Shown here: in pieces, positions 7,326 through 16,849 of the stretch
How positions within the stretch are numbered: position 1 is the stretch's first letter
Layout of the letters: each line of letters begins with the position of its first letter
NCBI RefSeq assembly: GCF_000455605.1
Contig: NC_017025.1
Location: forward strand, 2,294,001-2,358,000
Reading direction: 5' to 3'
DNA length: 64,000 nucleotides
Origin: Flavobacterium indicum GPTSA100-9 = DSM 17447
GTDB taxonomy: Bacteria; Bacteroidota; Bacteroidia; Flavobacteriales; Flavobacteriaceae
Made by a program: the position numbers and the translations under genes
The notes under the pieces: model-generated
The model's input: the letters and a program-made list of their open reading frames with translations, nothing else
Database searches by the model: none
What the model was told of the DNA's origin: nothing

Positions 7326-7371
7326 TATTATCTAATTTAACAATAATTTTATTTTCATTTATAAAAGAAAA

Positions 7372-7379
7372 CAAAGGTA
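7372..7379 (-). promoter_or_regulatory. Possible -7 box of the CBS-domain PLP enzyme gene
   Basis: The minus strand reads TACCTTTG, a full match to TAnnTTTG, 46 bases before the start codon. No TTG was seen at the right distance. Confidence 0.4.
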
Positions 7380-7406
7380 AGTCGAATATATTATGTTTTT
7401 GTACTT

Positions 7407-9272
7407 CTATTTAAATAAATTCCATTCTAATCCAAATCTAACTTTAAAATCATGGTAGGGATAATTTGGTGTATTATAATAATTACGTTCACCAAACAAC
7501 GCATTAAAATGTTCTGCTTTCAAATAAATTCTAACTTGCCTTACACGTGCATTTACAAAGAAATCTAACATCGGAAAACCCCCAATTTTTGTTTGTTTTT
7601 GCACATAAAATTCACCTAAAACAGGATTATAATCATCTGCATAATAATTGGTAAAATAATTTAAAGTTACACCCGTTTGAAGCAACATAGCACTTTTAAA
7701 TACATGATCCATGTAGTAAAGGGAATTCCTAGTAATAATATAAGGCACATTAACAATTTTAGCATTTTGCTTTACGTCTTGAAATTTAATTCTATTATCA
7801 AAACCAAACTTTTTATATTTAAATTCCTTAGCAATTTCAATAGTATAATATTGAATACTTTTATCGAACTGTAAAGGCTTAACTACTAAACTATCGATTC
7901 GTTCTGCTAAATTATAGAAATACATTTTATCATTATAGAGACTGTATTGAGCAGCTAAAGAAAACCATTTTGTAGTAGCATTCACTTTTAAACTAGTTTC
8001 TTTTTCATTTTTAAAAGTATTCCTCCAGTTATAATTCTCATAAGAACTTTGAAAAAATAAATAACTATTATCTGGAATTTTACTTGTTTGTTGTGCTTTA
8101 ATTTCAATTGAATTTATGTTATCAAAATTGAATTTAGCGGAAGCTTCAAGGGTTGAATTTTGACGTTTAGAAATTGAATTTTGAGCTAAAACATTAAACC
8201 TCCATTTTGAATGAAAAAAATCATATTGTCCTCCAATTGTATTTATCCTATTGTGCAAATTTTTAGGCATATTCAACAAATCTGCATAAGAAGTATTACT
8301 ACCGTAAAATTGGTTATAAACATAATTATCAATAAAAAAATATAACTCCCCAAATTTTTTTGTTAAAAAGCTAACACCTGCCTTATTATAAAAAACATCG
8401 AAACGAGTTTTATTATTTAAATTCGAAGTAAATTCAGCATTTCCTAATCTGTTAGAAACGGTAGATTGTAAAAATTCATAAAACTTATACTCATAAAACG
8501 CCTGATGTTTAAATACCAAAGAATTACTCTCTTTTAATTTATAACTATGATCAATAAATAAACGATTACCTTTTAATTTTGAAGAAGCATTTTCAAAAAA
8601 AACATCTATACGTTCTCTTTGCTTAAATGAATCTTCATTTCCTTCAAATTGTGATACTTCTTTAAGTCCTCCATATTCTTGATTAAATATATCTTGTCCA
8701 ACAAAATGAGAATTCATGTAGTATTTTTTATTAGGGGAAAAATAACTAGAAATAAATCTAAAATGTCCTGAACTTGTAAGATTGTTATAATAATCACCAA
8801 TGGACCGTATTGCTTTATATGCTACGGTAAAATTTAAATTCTTTTGAGTATTTAAAGATAAAAGTGCATCTAAACTTTGACCTTGACGCATAACCGTCTT
8901 AAAATACAAATCAGTAAGTGGAGTGGGCACAGAATAATAACTTATATCAGTGTCACTTAAATAAGCAATATGCTTAGCATTAAAACCAAATTGCGGGAAT
9001 AAAGATATTTTCTTTTTAGAATAATCTAATTGCGTATATAAATATCCTTCATTAGCAAAAGACAATAATCCAAAATTATCTTTTCTTAGATAATTGTATT
9101 TATACTCATCTGTAATAGTTAAAGAGGTATCGATTACTATAGTATCTTTTTTTAAAGTATATAACTTATATAATTGAATATCTGCTTTAACTGATTTTAC
9201 AGTTGATGTATCTTTTGTTTGTGAAAAAGATATAAGTGGTAAAAGGAGCAAAAAGAAAAATAATTTTCCCAT
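7407..9272 (-). CDS. Putative porin (Porin_10-like outer-membrane protein)
   Basis: A 621-residue exported protein with signal peptide MGKLFFFLLLLPLISFSQ. The rest is rich in alternating aromatic/polar strands and ends in an amphipathic strand FKVRFGLEWNLFK with a terminal aromatic-basic pair, as expected for an outer-membrane beta-barrel. The N-terminal region YNYLRKDNFGLLSFANEGYL fits the family called 'putative porin' in Flavobacteriaceae. The solute is unknown. It follows SusD on the same strand but is separated by a terminator, and a -7 match TACATTTG (9290-9297) suggests its own promoter. Confidence 0.78.
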   Translation of the reverse strand: MGKLFFFLLLLPLISFSQTKDTSTVKSVKADIQLYKLYTLKKDTIVIDTSLTITDEYKYNYLRKDNFGLLSFANEGYLYTQLDYSKKKISLFPQFGFNAKHIAYLSDTDISYYSVPTPLTDLYFKTVMRQGQSLDALLSLNTQKNLNFTVAYKAIRSIGDYYNNLTSSGHFRFISSYFSPNKKYYMNSHFVGQDIFNQEYGGLKEVSQFEGNEDSFKQRERIDVFFENASSKLKGNRLFIDHSYKLKESNSLVFKHQAFYEYKFYEFLQSTVSNRLGNAEFTSNLNNKTRFDVFYNKAGVSFLTKKFGELYFFIDNYVYNQFYGSNTSYADLLNMPKNLHNRINTIGGQYDFFHSKWRFNVLAQNSISKRQNSTLEASAKFNFDNINSIEIKAQQTSKIPDNSYLFFQSSYENYNWRNTFKNEKETSLKVNATTKWFSLAAQYSLYNDKMYFYNLAERIDSLVVKPLQFDKSIQYYTIEIAKEFKYKKFGFDNRIKFQDVKQNAKIVNVPYIITRNSLYYMDHVFKSAMLLQTGVTLNYFTNYYADDYNPVLGEFYVQKQTKIGGFPMLDFFVNARVRQVRIYLKAEHFNALFGERNYYNTPNYPYHDFKVRFGLEWNLFK

Positions 9273-9289
9273 AAGAAATTTTTATGCAA

Positions 9290-9297
9290 CAAATGTA
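9290..9297 (-). promoter_or_regulatory. Possible -7 box of the putative porin gene
   Basis: The minus strand reads TACATTTG 17 bases before the porin start and about 20 bases after the SusD terminator. Only a weak T-rich -33 region is present. Confidence 0.4.
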
Positions 9298-9311
9298 ATG
9301 AGAAAAGATAA

Positions 9312-9342
9312 AATAAAAAAACCCCGACTGTGTCGGGGTTTT
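9312..9342 (-). terminator. Terminator of the SusC-SusD operon
   Basis: On the minus strand AACCCCGAC pairs with GTCGGGGTT around a short ACA loop, followed by seven T. It is 30 bases after the susD-like stop codon. Confidence 0.9.
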
Positions 9343-9373
9343 AAATATAATTTAATATATATATATATTTCAA

Positions 9374-11023
9374 TTATTGTCTCCAGAATGGAGTCATAGA
9401 GTTTATAACAAACACATCATTACTCGTCATTGGAGGTACATTAGCACTATTAGCTACATACTCAGAAACTGGATAGATTAATCTATAAGGTTTACGAGAT
9501 TGAATAGCAACAGATGATAATGGAGTTAAAGGATAACCAGTTCTAGTATAATCGATATACGATTCAATAGCATTGATACCCATTAAAGCAACCCATTTTT
9601 GGTACATAATTGCATGTAACTTTTGGCTATCAGTTCCAGTCCAACCGAAGTTAGGTCTTGAATTGATAGACGTAATATACGTACCTAAAGCAGCATTTCT
9701 AAATGCAAAGTTATCAGTAATACCTTCCTCAAACCAATATTGAGCATTTGAGAATAAAGCAGGGTATCTTAAAGCAGCTTCAGCTTGTAAGAAACATGCT
9801 TCAGAATATGTCATAACAAAACCATCTACTCCGAAGAAGTCTTTTGGATAACCTAAATTTACACCAGCAAAAATTTGAGCTTGATCATAAGGATTAACAT
9901 GACCTTGAGCCCCCAAACGACATGGAGGTCCAGGCAAAGGAGTACCAGGAGCAGCAACGTCAACTTGAGATGAACCTTGATTAACAGCTCTTCTTGGACC
10001 TGTAGTATTATTTTGAATACCACCTGTAAAGATTCTACCAGAACGTGGATCTGTTAAATTTGGATAATTAACACCTGAACCAGCAACAATTTCTTGAGAA
10101 CCAGCAGCAGGGTAATTAGTTGTAGCATAACTTTGTAATGATTTCCAAGCGTGACCAGTCATAGCAATGAATAATCTATTTGCTTGATTGTTTTCAGCAG
10201 CATCCCAGAAGAATGTATTTGCAATTGGATTTACATTTGCATCTGTTGAACCATCAAAACCAGGATTAATTGCAACATTATCACTTAAGAAAGAAGCAGA
10301 AGCTAAATCATTTAATTTAGCAGTTCTAAAAGCAACAACATTAGCATCTGTAGATTCAGACATTCTTAAACACATTCTTAATTGGATAGTGTTAGCGAAT
10401 TCAATCCACATATTTAAGTCACCATGTAACATGATGTCTTTTTGATCAATAAGCTCAGCAACAGCAGGATCAGCGTTATTGATTAAATCTCTAGCTTCTT
10501 CTAATTCAGTAACTAAAGCTTTGTAAATTTCAAAGTCATCATCATAAGAAGGTGTTACATTTGCATTACCTTTCCATGCTTCAGTATAAGGAGCATCTCC
10601 ATATAAATCAACGATGTACTGCATGTAATGTGCTTTACAAATTTTTGCTACCGCTTGATAATAATCGTATTTACCATTATCATTTGGATATTTCAAAATA
10701 CCATCAAAGTTTTTAAGTTGACGGTAAAGTCCATCCCAAATTCCATTATAAAATGAATTATCTACATTAAGTTGTAATTCTTTATCATAACCATTACCAT
10801 AAGAGTTAACGTTTCTAGTCCATGAATTCATGAACACGTTTCCTAACTGATTCATAGTAGTAGCTTGAACTCTATATGTAGATAACTGAGCACCAGGCAA
10901 TAATTGAGCCGGAGTTACTTTCTCATACAACAATTGATTTTCACTGTTGTTGATATCTAAATATTGGTCGCACGAGAATAGCGTTAAAGCTAAAACAGGT
11001 GCTAAAAATTTAATTTTTTTCAT
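9374..11023 (-). CDS. SusD/RagB-like nutrient-binding outer-membrane lipoprotein
   Basis: About 549 residues from the ATG at 11023, giving signal peptide MKKIKFLAPVLALTLFSCDQ with the lipobox Cys. An upstream TTG would add two residues. It resembles the SusD-like_2 branch: N-terminal YLDINNSENQ, helix-rich TPR-like repeats (DGLYRQLKNFDGILKYPND, KICKAHYMQYIVDLYGDAPY) and the C-terminal WVALMGINAIESYIDYTRTG. SusD proteins cap the SusC barrel and bind the substrate at the cell surface. It starts 10 bases after the SusC-like stop, a tight operon. No glycoside hydrolase or peptidase lies beside the pair, so the substrate cannot be inferred. Confidence 0.92.
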   Translation of the reverse strand: MKKIKFLAPVLALTLFSCDQYLDINNSENQLLYEKVTPAQLLPGAQLSTYRVQATTMNQLGNVFMNSWTRNVNSYGNGYDKELQLNVDNSFYNGIWDGLYRQLKNFDGILKYPNDNGKYDYYQAVAKICKAHYMQYIVDLYGDAPYTEAWKGNANVTPSYDDDFEIYKALVTELEEARDLINNADPAVAELIDQKDIMLHGDLNMWIEFANTIQLRMCLRMSESTDANVVAFRTAKLNDLASASFLSDNVAINPGFDGSTDANVNPIANTFFWDAAENNQANRLFIAMTGHAWKSLQSYATTNYPAAGSQEIVAGSGVNYPNLTDPRSGRIFTGGIQNNTTGPRRAVNQGSSQVDVAAPGTPLPGPPCRLGAQGHVNPYDQAQIFAGVNLGYPKDFFGVDGFVMTYSEACFLQAEAALRYPALFSNAQYWFEEGITDNFAFRNAALGTYITSINSRPNFGWTGTDSQKLHAIMYQKWVALMGINAIESYIDYTRTGYPLTPLSSVAIQSRKPYRLIYPVSEYVANSANVPPMTSNDVFVINSMTPFWRQ

Positions 11024-11033
11024 AAACAATTTT

Positions 11034-14000
11034 TTAGAATGTTAAATTAACATTGAATCCTAAAGTTCTAGTAGTTGGGTACTGTCCGATATTCATAATA
11101 CCTTGAGCATTTCCTGTTGTATTAGAAGCTTCTGGATCACCATAACTATTATTTGCTAAACCATTTTTAGGTTTAATTAAAGAACCATCAGCTAAGAATA
11201 CAAATGGATTTCTAGCTTGAACTCCAATTCTGAAAGTTTCTAAACCAGCTTTTTCAATTAATTTTTTAGGTAAAGAATAGCTTAAAGATAACTCTCTAAT
11301 TTTTAATGCAGCCGCATCAATTATGTTAGCTTCTCCAACCGCTCTGTGTGTAGTTGTAAAGTAATTTAATACACCAACAGTTCCAACAGTATTGAATGCA
11401 GGAGTAGTATTAACATCACCTGTTGGAGTTACACCAGGAACAACATATCCTTGAGTTCTATCAAATCCAGCAGTATCTAAATCACCACCTGTGAAGTATA
11501 GTAAGTTTTTAGCAAATGAATAAGCTGAAGCACCTGTACGGAAATCAGCTACTGCTGTTAATTTAAACCCTTTATATTCAAATGAATTTGTTAAACCAAT
11601 GATATAATCTGGCACACCTTTACCTAATTTTTGGAATGTTGAAGTTCTTCTTGGTAAACCATTACCATCTACAATAATATTACCGTTATCATCTCTAATA
11701 AATGCAGTACCTTTAATTAATGGGAACTCTTCACCTACTTCAGCAAAAATACCAATTTGCGTATTAGATTGTAAGTTTACACTGTTAACTCCATTTTGTA
11801 ATGCAGTAACTTTAGTTTTATAAGTTGTATAACTTGCTCTTAAGTCCCATTTAAAATCTTTAGTTTTAACAGGAGTTAAACCTAAATCAATTTCAAAACC
11901 TTTATTCTCTAAATCCCCAACATTTGTTAACAATGTAGCGTTACCTGAAGCAGAAGATGTAGTAGCATTAGTCATCAAATCTTTTGTATTTGTGATATAG
12001 TAAGATCCTTCTAAAGTAATTCTATCTTTGAAAAATCCTAACTGAGCACCAACCTCAAAAGTATTAGCGAATTCTGGTTTAATATTAGCATCTGTTTGAT
12101 TAGGATTATAACCATAAGCTGATAAATTACCAAATGGGAAACCTGAAGGTAATACAGATAAGTTAGTAATTCTATATGCTCCTACAGCAGAAGAGTTACC
12201 TACTGATGTATATGATGCATTAATTTTAGCATAATTTAAAACACTGTTGTCTTTTAAACTAGCAAAAGCTTTAGTAGGGATGAATGAAACCCCAACAGAT
12301 GGATAGAAATAAGCATCTTTAATAACAGATGATTTTTCTAATCTTCCAGTAGCATTTAAGAATAAATAATCTTCATAAGCTAAATCTAAGTTAGCAAAAC
12401 CAGCAACACTTCTTGTTCTTGTTTTAGCATTGTTTAACAATGAAGGATTTGTAGGGTTTAACACGTTTGTAATGTGATAAAAACCTAATACATCTAAATT
12501 AGTACCTCCTTGAGAAGTTATTCTAAATAATCTATCTTGAATGTTGTTACCAACATTAACTTTCATATTAATTTTGTCAGTTAACATATAATCAAAGTTA
12601 ACCATTAAATCTCCATAAAAGTTTCTTGAAGCAGATTGGTTAGCAAAATAAGAAGAAGTTGTTGCAGAACCTCCTAAGTTCTCGTAAGATTCGATAGTTG
12701 CACCATAATAATCATAAGGAGCAATACTAAATTCAGTAGAGATATTAGTAAACTCATCTCTATGAGATTGAGCCTCAGAACTGATTACTTGGATATTACC
12801 TCTATATGAAGCACTAATGTGTTTGTTGAAGTCATAACCTAAGCTAATGATACCATTCATGATATTTGATCTGTTATCAAAACGTGCTGCTTTAGAAATC
12901 CAATAAGGATTTTGTGCATATACAGTCCAGTGACCTTCATTACCAGAATTTTTAAATCTAGATACAGGAACGTTAATAGCCGTTTGAATTAAATCATCCA
13001 TCAAATCACTATCCGTTTGAGAAGTTCTTTGAGTAATGTAATTCACGTTACCATCAATACTGAATTTACCAACTTTTTTACCAGCTTTGAATAAGAATGA
13101 ATTTCTAACTAATTCATCACCATCAACTACGAAATCAGTAGTTTGTCTGTTTACCGATAAAAATGCATAAGAATCAGCACCTCCAACATTAAAGTTGAAA
13201 CCGTTTTGTAAAATTACACCCGTTTTAAAGAATTGTTTAATATTATCTTTAATTGGTTTCCATTCTGTAAATAAGAAGTTTCCGTCAGCTTGTGGCATAC
13301 CTACAGGAACAGTAGCTGGCATTCCAGCACCTTCAAATGCAGGACCCCATGAACCATTTTCCCAAGGCACAAAACCAGTACCAGCAGGTAAATCAGGACC
13401 AGCAAAACCAGGATCTGCAGCCCAACCTTGACCATATTGCATTTGTCTTTCAGGCACAAACGACACTGTTTCAAAATCTACTGAAGAGTTAAGACCAAAA
13501 GTAAACTTGTCTTTTTTTGTTCCACGTTTTGTAGTAACTAAAATAACACCATTAACCCCTTGCTCTCCATATAATGCAGAACCTTGAGCCCCTTTAATAA
13601 CATTTACATTTTCAATGATATCTGGAGGCAACTGAGCTAATACAGCAGCAGAAGAAATTGCGTTATCAATAACTACTAAAGCTTGGTTGTTACCAGTAAT
13701 TGATCTGTTACCACGGATCACAATTCTTGTATCAGCTGTAACACCATTACTTGTTGTGTTAATTTGTAAACCAGAAACCTTACCCGTTAAAGCTTGGATA
13801 GCATTAGGGTTTGCTGCTTGTGTCAATTCTTTGTTTCCAACTTGTTTTTGAGCAGACACTACCGCATCTTTAGTTCTTTTAATACCTAAAGCCCCTTCAA
13901 CTACAACAACATCAATTACTTGATCTGTACTAGCTAAAGTAAAATTAACAACATTTGAAGCACCTACAGTAGCAGATTGCTCAGGTTTACCAATAAAAGT

Positions 14001-14216
14001 AACAACTAATACGTCACCTTCTTTGGCTTTGATTGAATACTTACCTGCACTGTCTGTTGTAGTACCTTGAGAAGTACCTTTAATTACAACACTAGCCCCA
14101 GGCAAACCAGCACCGTCACTAATAACAGTACCAGTAACAGTTTTCTGTTGCGCGAAAGAAAACTGCATTGTAAACGCTACCAATAGCGTAAAAATCCATT
14201 TGAACTTCGATCTCAT
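11034..14216 (-). CDS. SusC/RagA-like TonB-dependent transporter
   Basis: A 1060-residue outer-membrane receptor. Signal peptide (about 1-22), then a CarboxypepD_reg-like domain (TVTGTVISDGAGLPGASVVI, about 25-95), a plug domain (about 115-235) with ALTGKVSGLQINTTSNG, VIRGNRSITGNNQALVVIDN and QGSALYGEQGVNGVILVTTK, and a barrel ending TTRTLGFNVNLTF with terminal Phe. These proteins import large substrates using TonB energy, together with the SusD lipoprotein encoded next. The classic TonB box is not obvious, as is common in this family. No consensus promoter was found in the 198-bp divergent region to rnhB. Confidence 0.94.
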   Translation of the reverse strand: MRSKFKWIFTLLVAFTMQFSFAQQKTVTGTVISDGAGLPGASVVIKGTSQGTTTDSAGKYSIKAKEGDVLVVTFIGKPEQSATVGASNVVNFTLASTDQVIDVVVVEGALGIKRTKDAVVSAQKQVGNKELTQAANPNAIQALTGKVSGLQINTTSNGVTADTRIVIRGNRSITGNNQALVVIDNAISSAAVLAQLPPDIIENVNVIKGAQGSALYGEQGVNGVILVTTKRGTKKDKFTFGLNSSVDFETVSFVPERQMQYGQGWAADPGFAGPDLPAGTGFVPWENGSWGPAFEGAGMPATVPVGMPQADGNFLFTEWKPIKDNIKQFFKTGVILQNGFNFNVGGADSYAFLSVNRQTTDFVVDGDELVRNSFLFKAGKKVGKFSIDGNVNYITQRTSQTDSDLMDDLIQTAINVPVSRFKNSGNEGHWTVYAQNPYWISKAARFDNRSNIMNGIISLGYDFNKHISASYRGNIQVISSEAQSHRDEFTNISTEFSIAPYDYYGATIESYENLGGSATTSSYFANQSASRNFYGDLMVNFDYMLTDKINMKVNVGNNIQDRLFRITSQGGTNLDVLGFYHITNVLNPTNPSLLNNAKTRTRSVAGFANLDLAYEDYLFLNATGRLEKSSVIKDAYFYPSVGVSFIPTKAFASLKDNSVLNYAKINASYTSVGNSSAVGAYRITNLSVLPSGFPFGNLSAYGYNPNQTDANIKPEFANTFEVGAQLGFFKDRITLEGSYYITNTKDLMTNATTSSASGNATLLTNVGDLENKGFEIDLGLTPVKTKDFKWDLRASYTTYKTKVTALQNGVNSVNLQSNTQIGIFAEVGEEFPLIKGTAFIRDDNGNIIVDGNGLPRRTSTFQKLGKGVPDYIIGLTNSFEYKGFKLTAVADFRTGASAYSFAKNLLYFTGGDLDTAGFDRTQGYVVPGVTPTGDVNTTPAFNTVGTVGVLNYFTTTHRAVGEANIIDAAALKIRELSLSYSLPKKLIEKAGLETFRIGVQARNPFVFLADGSLIKPKNGLANNSYGDPEASNTTGNAQGIMNIGQYPTTRTLGFNVNLTF

Positions 14217-14368
14217 ATTAAATTTATTTGAGTTAGTTATTCCGCAAACTTCTTAATAATTTCTTAAATAAACAAATAATACTTCGGAATATTATGAATT
14301 TATTTATGTTAAAATTTTCGGCCAAAAATTTTTGTTCGCTCAAATAACTATACAATAGATGCACAAAA

Positions 14369-14402
14369 TTGTTAAAGGTTGCGTGATAAAATTATATTTT
14401 TG
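14369..14402 (+). promoter_or_regulatory. Promoter of rnhB
   Basis: TTG (14369-14371), a 23-nt spacer and TATTTTTG (14395-14402) match the Flavobacteriaceae consensus. The ATG at 14415 gives a very short leader of under 10 nt. Confidence 0.6.
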
Positions 14403-14414
14403 TCAAAAAAAAGT

Positions 14415-15077
14415 ATGTTAAAAAAAAGTTACAGCAATTTAATTTATGAATGCGGAACTGATGAAGCTGGACGTGGTTGCCTAGCAGGTCCTGTAACAGC
14501 TGCTGCCGTCGTTTTACCTGCCGATTTTGAATTAGATTTACTCAATGATTCTAAAAAACTTTCAGAAAAAATTCGATTACAACTTAGACCTATTATTGAA
14601 GAACAAGCCATTTCATTTGGTTTCACTCATATTCACAACGAAGAAATTGATGAAATAAATATTTTAAATGCATCAATGAAAGGCATGCATGAAAGCATTT
14701 TACAATTAACCCTTGTTCCAGATTACATAATTGTGGACGGAAACAGGCCTTTGAACGCAAAACTAGGTTTAAAAAACAACGTTGGCAAAGTATTTTCACC
14801 AACCGAAATTGAACTATTAAAAAGTATCCCCAACAAAAGCATAATCAAAGGTGACGCTAAATTTTTAAGCATTGCAGCCGCCTCTGTTTTAGCAAAAACT
14901 TACAGAGACGACTTTATGAACAAGATTCATGAAGAATACCCAATGTATAATTGGAAGAAAAACAAAGGGTACCCAACAAAAGATCATCGTGAGGCAATAA
15001 TTAAATACGGCATTACAAAATACCATAGAAAAAGTTTTAGACTAATACCTGAACAATTAAGTTTGGATTTTATATAA
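14415..15077 (+). CDS. rnhB: Ribonuclease HII
   Basis: About 220 residues from the ATG at 14415; an upstream TTG in the same frame overlaps the promoter -7 box and is unlikely. The catalytic motif [20 protein letters not shown] gives the first Asp-Glu pair. Further conserved segments are [20 protein letters not shown] (third acid), and [21 protein letters not shown] (fourth acid). RNase HII removes RNA from RNA/DNA hybrids and starts ribonucleotide excision repair. Single gene with its own promoter, converging on lipB across a shared terminator. Confidence 0.95.
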   Translation: MLKKSYSNLIYECGTDEAGRGCLAGPVTAAAVVLPADFELDLLNDSKKLSEKIRLQLRPIIEEQAISFGFTHIHNEEIDEINILNASMKGMHESILQLTLVPDYIIVDGNRPLNAKLGLKNNVGKVFSPTEIELLKSIPNKSIIKGDAKFLSIAAASVLAKTYRDDFMNKIHEEYPMYNWKKNKGYPTKDHREAIIKYGITKYHRKSFRLIPEQLSLDFI

Positions 15078-15080
15078 AAC

Positions 15081-15109
15081 AAAAAAGAGAGTACCAAACT
15101 CTCTTTTTT
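15081..15109. terminator. Bidirectional terminator between rnhB and lipB
   Basis: AAAAGAGAGT and ACTCTCTTTT form the stem around a short loop, with A and T tracts on the two flanks. It can end rnhB on the plus strand and lipB on the minus strand. Confidence 0.88.
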
Positions 15110-15803
15110 ATTCCCATTCTGCTTCGAATAATTCTTTAAAATGTTTTAAAATTTTTTGTTTCACTTCATTTTCATCAATTTGTTTACCCAATTCAACATG
15201 CATGGAAGTTACTCCTTTTCCACGAATACCACATGGAATAATATTATCAAAAAAACCTAAGTCGGCGTTAACATTAAGCGCAAAACCGTGCATGGTAACC
15301 CAACGTGAAGCACGCACACCCATAGCACAAATTTTTCGAGCAAATGGAGTACCCACATCAAACCAAACACCTGTTTCCCCTGGACTTCGTTCGGTTTTCA
15401 AACCATATTCCGCTAATGTCAAAATAATCGCTTCTTCTAAATAGCGTAAATATTTATGAATATCCGTAAAAAAGTTTTCCAAATCTAAAATAGGATAGCC
15501 CACAATTTGACCTGGTCCATGATAGGTAATATCGCCTCCCCTATTTATTTTGTAAAACGTAGCTCCTTTTTCTTGAAGTTGTTTTTCTGATAATAATAAA
15601 TTGGAAAAATCGCCACTTTTACCTAAAGTATACACATGCGGATGTTCTACATACAAGAAATAATTATTTGTTTCAATATCGGGTTGATCGCGTTTTGCTA
15701 TCTTTTGATTCACAATTTCTGCAAATAATCCCTCCTGATAATCCCAAGTATCCTTATAATCTTTGGTTCCTAAATCCTGAAATTTAATTTTTTTATTCAT
15801 CAT
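15108..15803 (-). CDS. lipB: Octanoyltransferase LipB
   Basis: A 231-residue enzyme that transfers octanoyl from acyl carrier protein to lipoyl-domain lysines, the first step of lipoic acid synthesis. Conserved segments are EHPHVYTLGKSGDFSNLL, RGGDITYHGPGQIVGYPILD, ICAMGVRASRWVTMHGFALN and IIPCGIRGKGVTSM, with the catalytic Cys in PCGI and the partner Lys in the KICAMGVR segment. Length is normal. It starts three bases after the stop of the upstream lipoprotein gene, so the two form an operon. Confidence 0.96.
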   Translation of the reverse strand: MMNKKIKFQDLGTKDYKDTWDYQEGLFAEIVNQKIAKRDQPDIETNNYFLYVEHPHVYTLGKSGDFSNLLLSEKQLQEKGATFYKINRGGDITYHGPGQIVGYPILDLENFFTDIHKYLRYLEEAIILTLAEYGLKTERSPGETGVWFDVGTPFARKICAMGVRASRWVTMHGFALNVNADLGFFDNIIPCGIRGKGVTSMHVELGKQIDENEVKQKILKHFKELFEAEWE

Positions 15804-15806
15804 TCT

Positions 15807-16604
15807 CTATTCTAATTCTACCTCAAAATTCAAATTAGTGCTCTTCATGTAATCTTCCATAGAATAGGGAATAGTTACCGATTTTCCATCTTTACTAATT
15901 AGCGCATTTTTCACATTCACTTTTTTTATTTTTTGGGGAAAAGTAATGGTCGTTTCATAACTCGATTCTTGGTATAATTTTTCAAAAGTTTCCGTCATTT
16001 GTTGACTTAATTCATTTGTTTCGTTTATTTCTTCTTCAGAAGCGCCTTCGCTTTTTAATCTATTTTTTATTTCTTGATTTAATTCATCTTTAGGTTGCAC
16101 TTTCACAAATTTGGTGAATTTTTTACCATCAAAAGTATATTGTGTAACACCGTCATTCTTTGGTGTGTCTTTTGAACTTAAATTTGCATTTGTACCCGCT
16201 GGGTTTAAAGATGAAGCTGCATTAATAGGAGAAAACAATTCTTCTAATTCAGAAGGACTTTGAAAATCTGTATACATTTCATAAAGAAAAACACCTTTTT
16301 CTTCATTCATTACCAAATGTAAATTGAATTTTTCCATTTGTCTCAATTTATGTTGTTCTTCGAGTGGTAATTTGGCAATACTATCTTGCTTGTCTTTATA
16401 CAAATCTTTAAACGTAAAAGTAGAATCCACGACTTCTTTTCCTTTTTTACCTTTTGATTTTCCGCCACCCATTTGGGCTAATTTATTCAAATCAAAAGTA
16501 TATTTTAACTTACCTGATTTATCGGCATTGAAAACTAATGATTCTTTCACTACACAACTTGTCACACTAATTGCCAACAAGAATAATACTATAACTTTTT
16601 TCAT
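15807..16604 (-). CDS. Lipoprotein of unknown function
   Basis: A 265-residue protein with signal peptide MKKVIVLFLLAISVTSCVVK and a lipobox Cys at residue 17. A Gly/Lys-rich stretch (MGGGKSKGKKGKEV) follows near residues 46-60. The rest is mixed alpha/beta with many charged residues and no family I recognise. It precedes lipB with a three-base gap, but co-transcription does not by itself indicate a role in lipoylation. A -7 match TATCTTTG lies at 16624-16631, and a palindromic dispersed repeat lies just upstream of that. Confidence 0.75.
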   Translation of the reverse strand: MKKVIVLFLLAISVTSCVVKESLVFNADKSGKLKYTFDLNKLAQMGGGKSKGKKGKEVVDSTFTFKDLYKDKQDSIAKLPLEEQHKLRQMEKFNLHLVMNEEKGVFLYEMYTDFQSPSELEELFSPINAASSLNPAGTNANLSSKDTPKNDGVTQYTFDGKKFTKFVKVQPKDELNQEIKNRLKSEGASEEEINETNELSQQMTETFEKLYQESSYETTITFPQKIKKVNVKNALISKDGKSVTIPYSMEDYMKSTNLNFEVELE

Positions 16605-16645
16605 TTTATTTTTTTAGTTGTTACAAAGATACAAAACTAATTGAA

Positions 16646-16722
16646 TAGCCCTGATTGAAATGAAAATCCTCTTGATTCTTTTAAAAGTTACACTACAAAA
16701 GATTGCAATGGAAAGCAGGAGG
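16646..16722. repeat. Dispersed palindromic intergenic repeat, copy 1
   Basis: The left arm starts TAGCCCTGATTGAAATG and the right arm ends GCAATGGAAAGCAGGA. The two arms are imperfectly complementary (CCTG...ATC pairs with GAT...CAGG with internal mismatches). Both arms resemble those of the element at 29263-29398, including the shared GCAATGGAAAGC. It lies in the 245-bp gap between a lipoprotein gene and lysS. Confidence 0.6.
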
Positions 16723-16821
16723 TAAATCTCTTAGAAACGAATTGTTGTGCTCCAAAAAAATAAACACACCTTCTTAGTACTTTTTTGAACCTATAAACTT
16801 TTAAACTTTTAAACTTATACT

Positions 16822-16829
16822 TATCTTTG
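16822..16829 (+). promoter_or_regulatory. Likely -7 box of lysS
   Basis: TATCTTTG matches TAnnTTTG 20 bases before the lysS ATG. The region before it is a tandem run of AAACTTTT units and has no clear TTG at 17-23 bases. Confidence 0.45.
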
Positions 16830-16849
16830 CACGCTTAAAAAGAAATATT

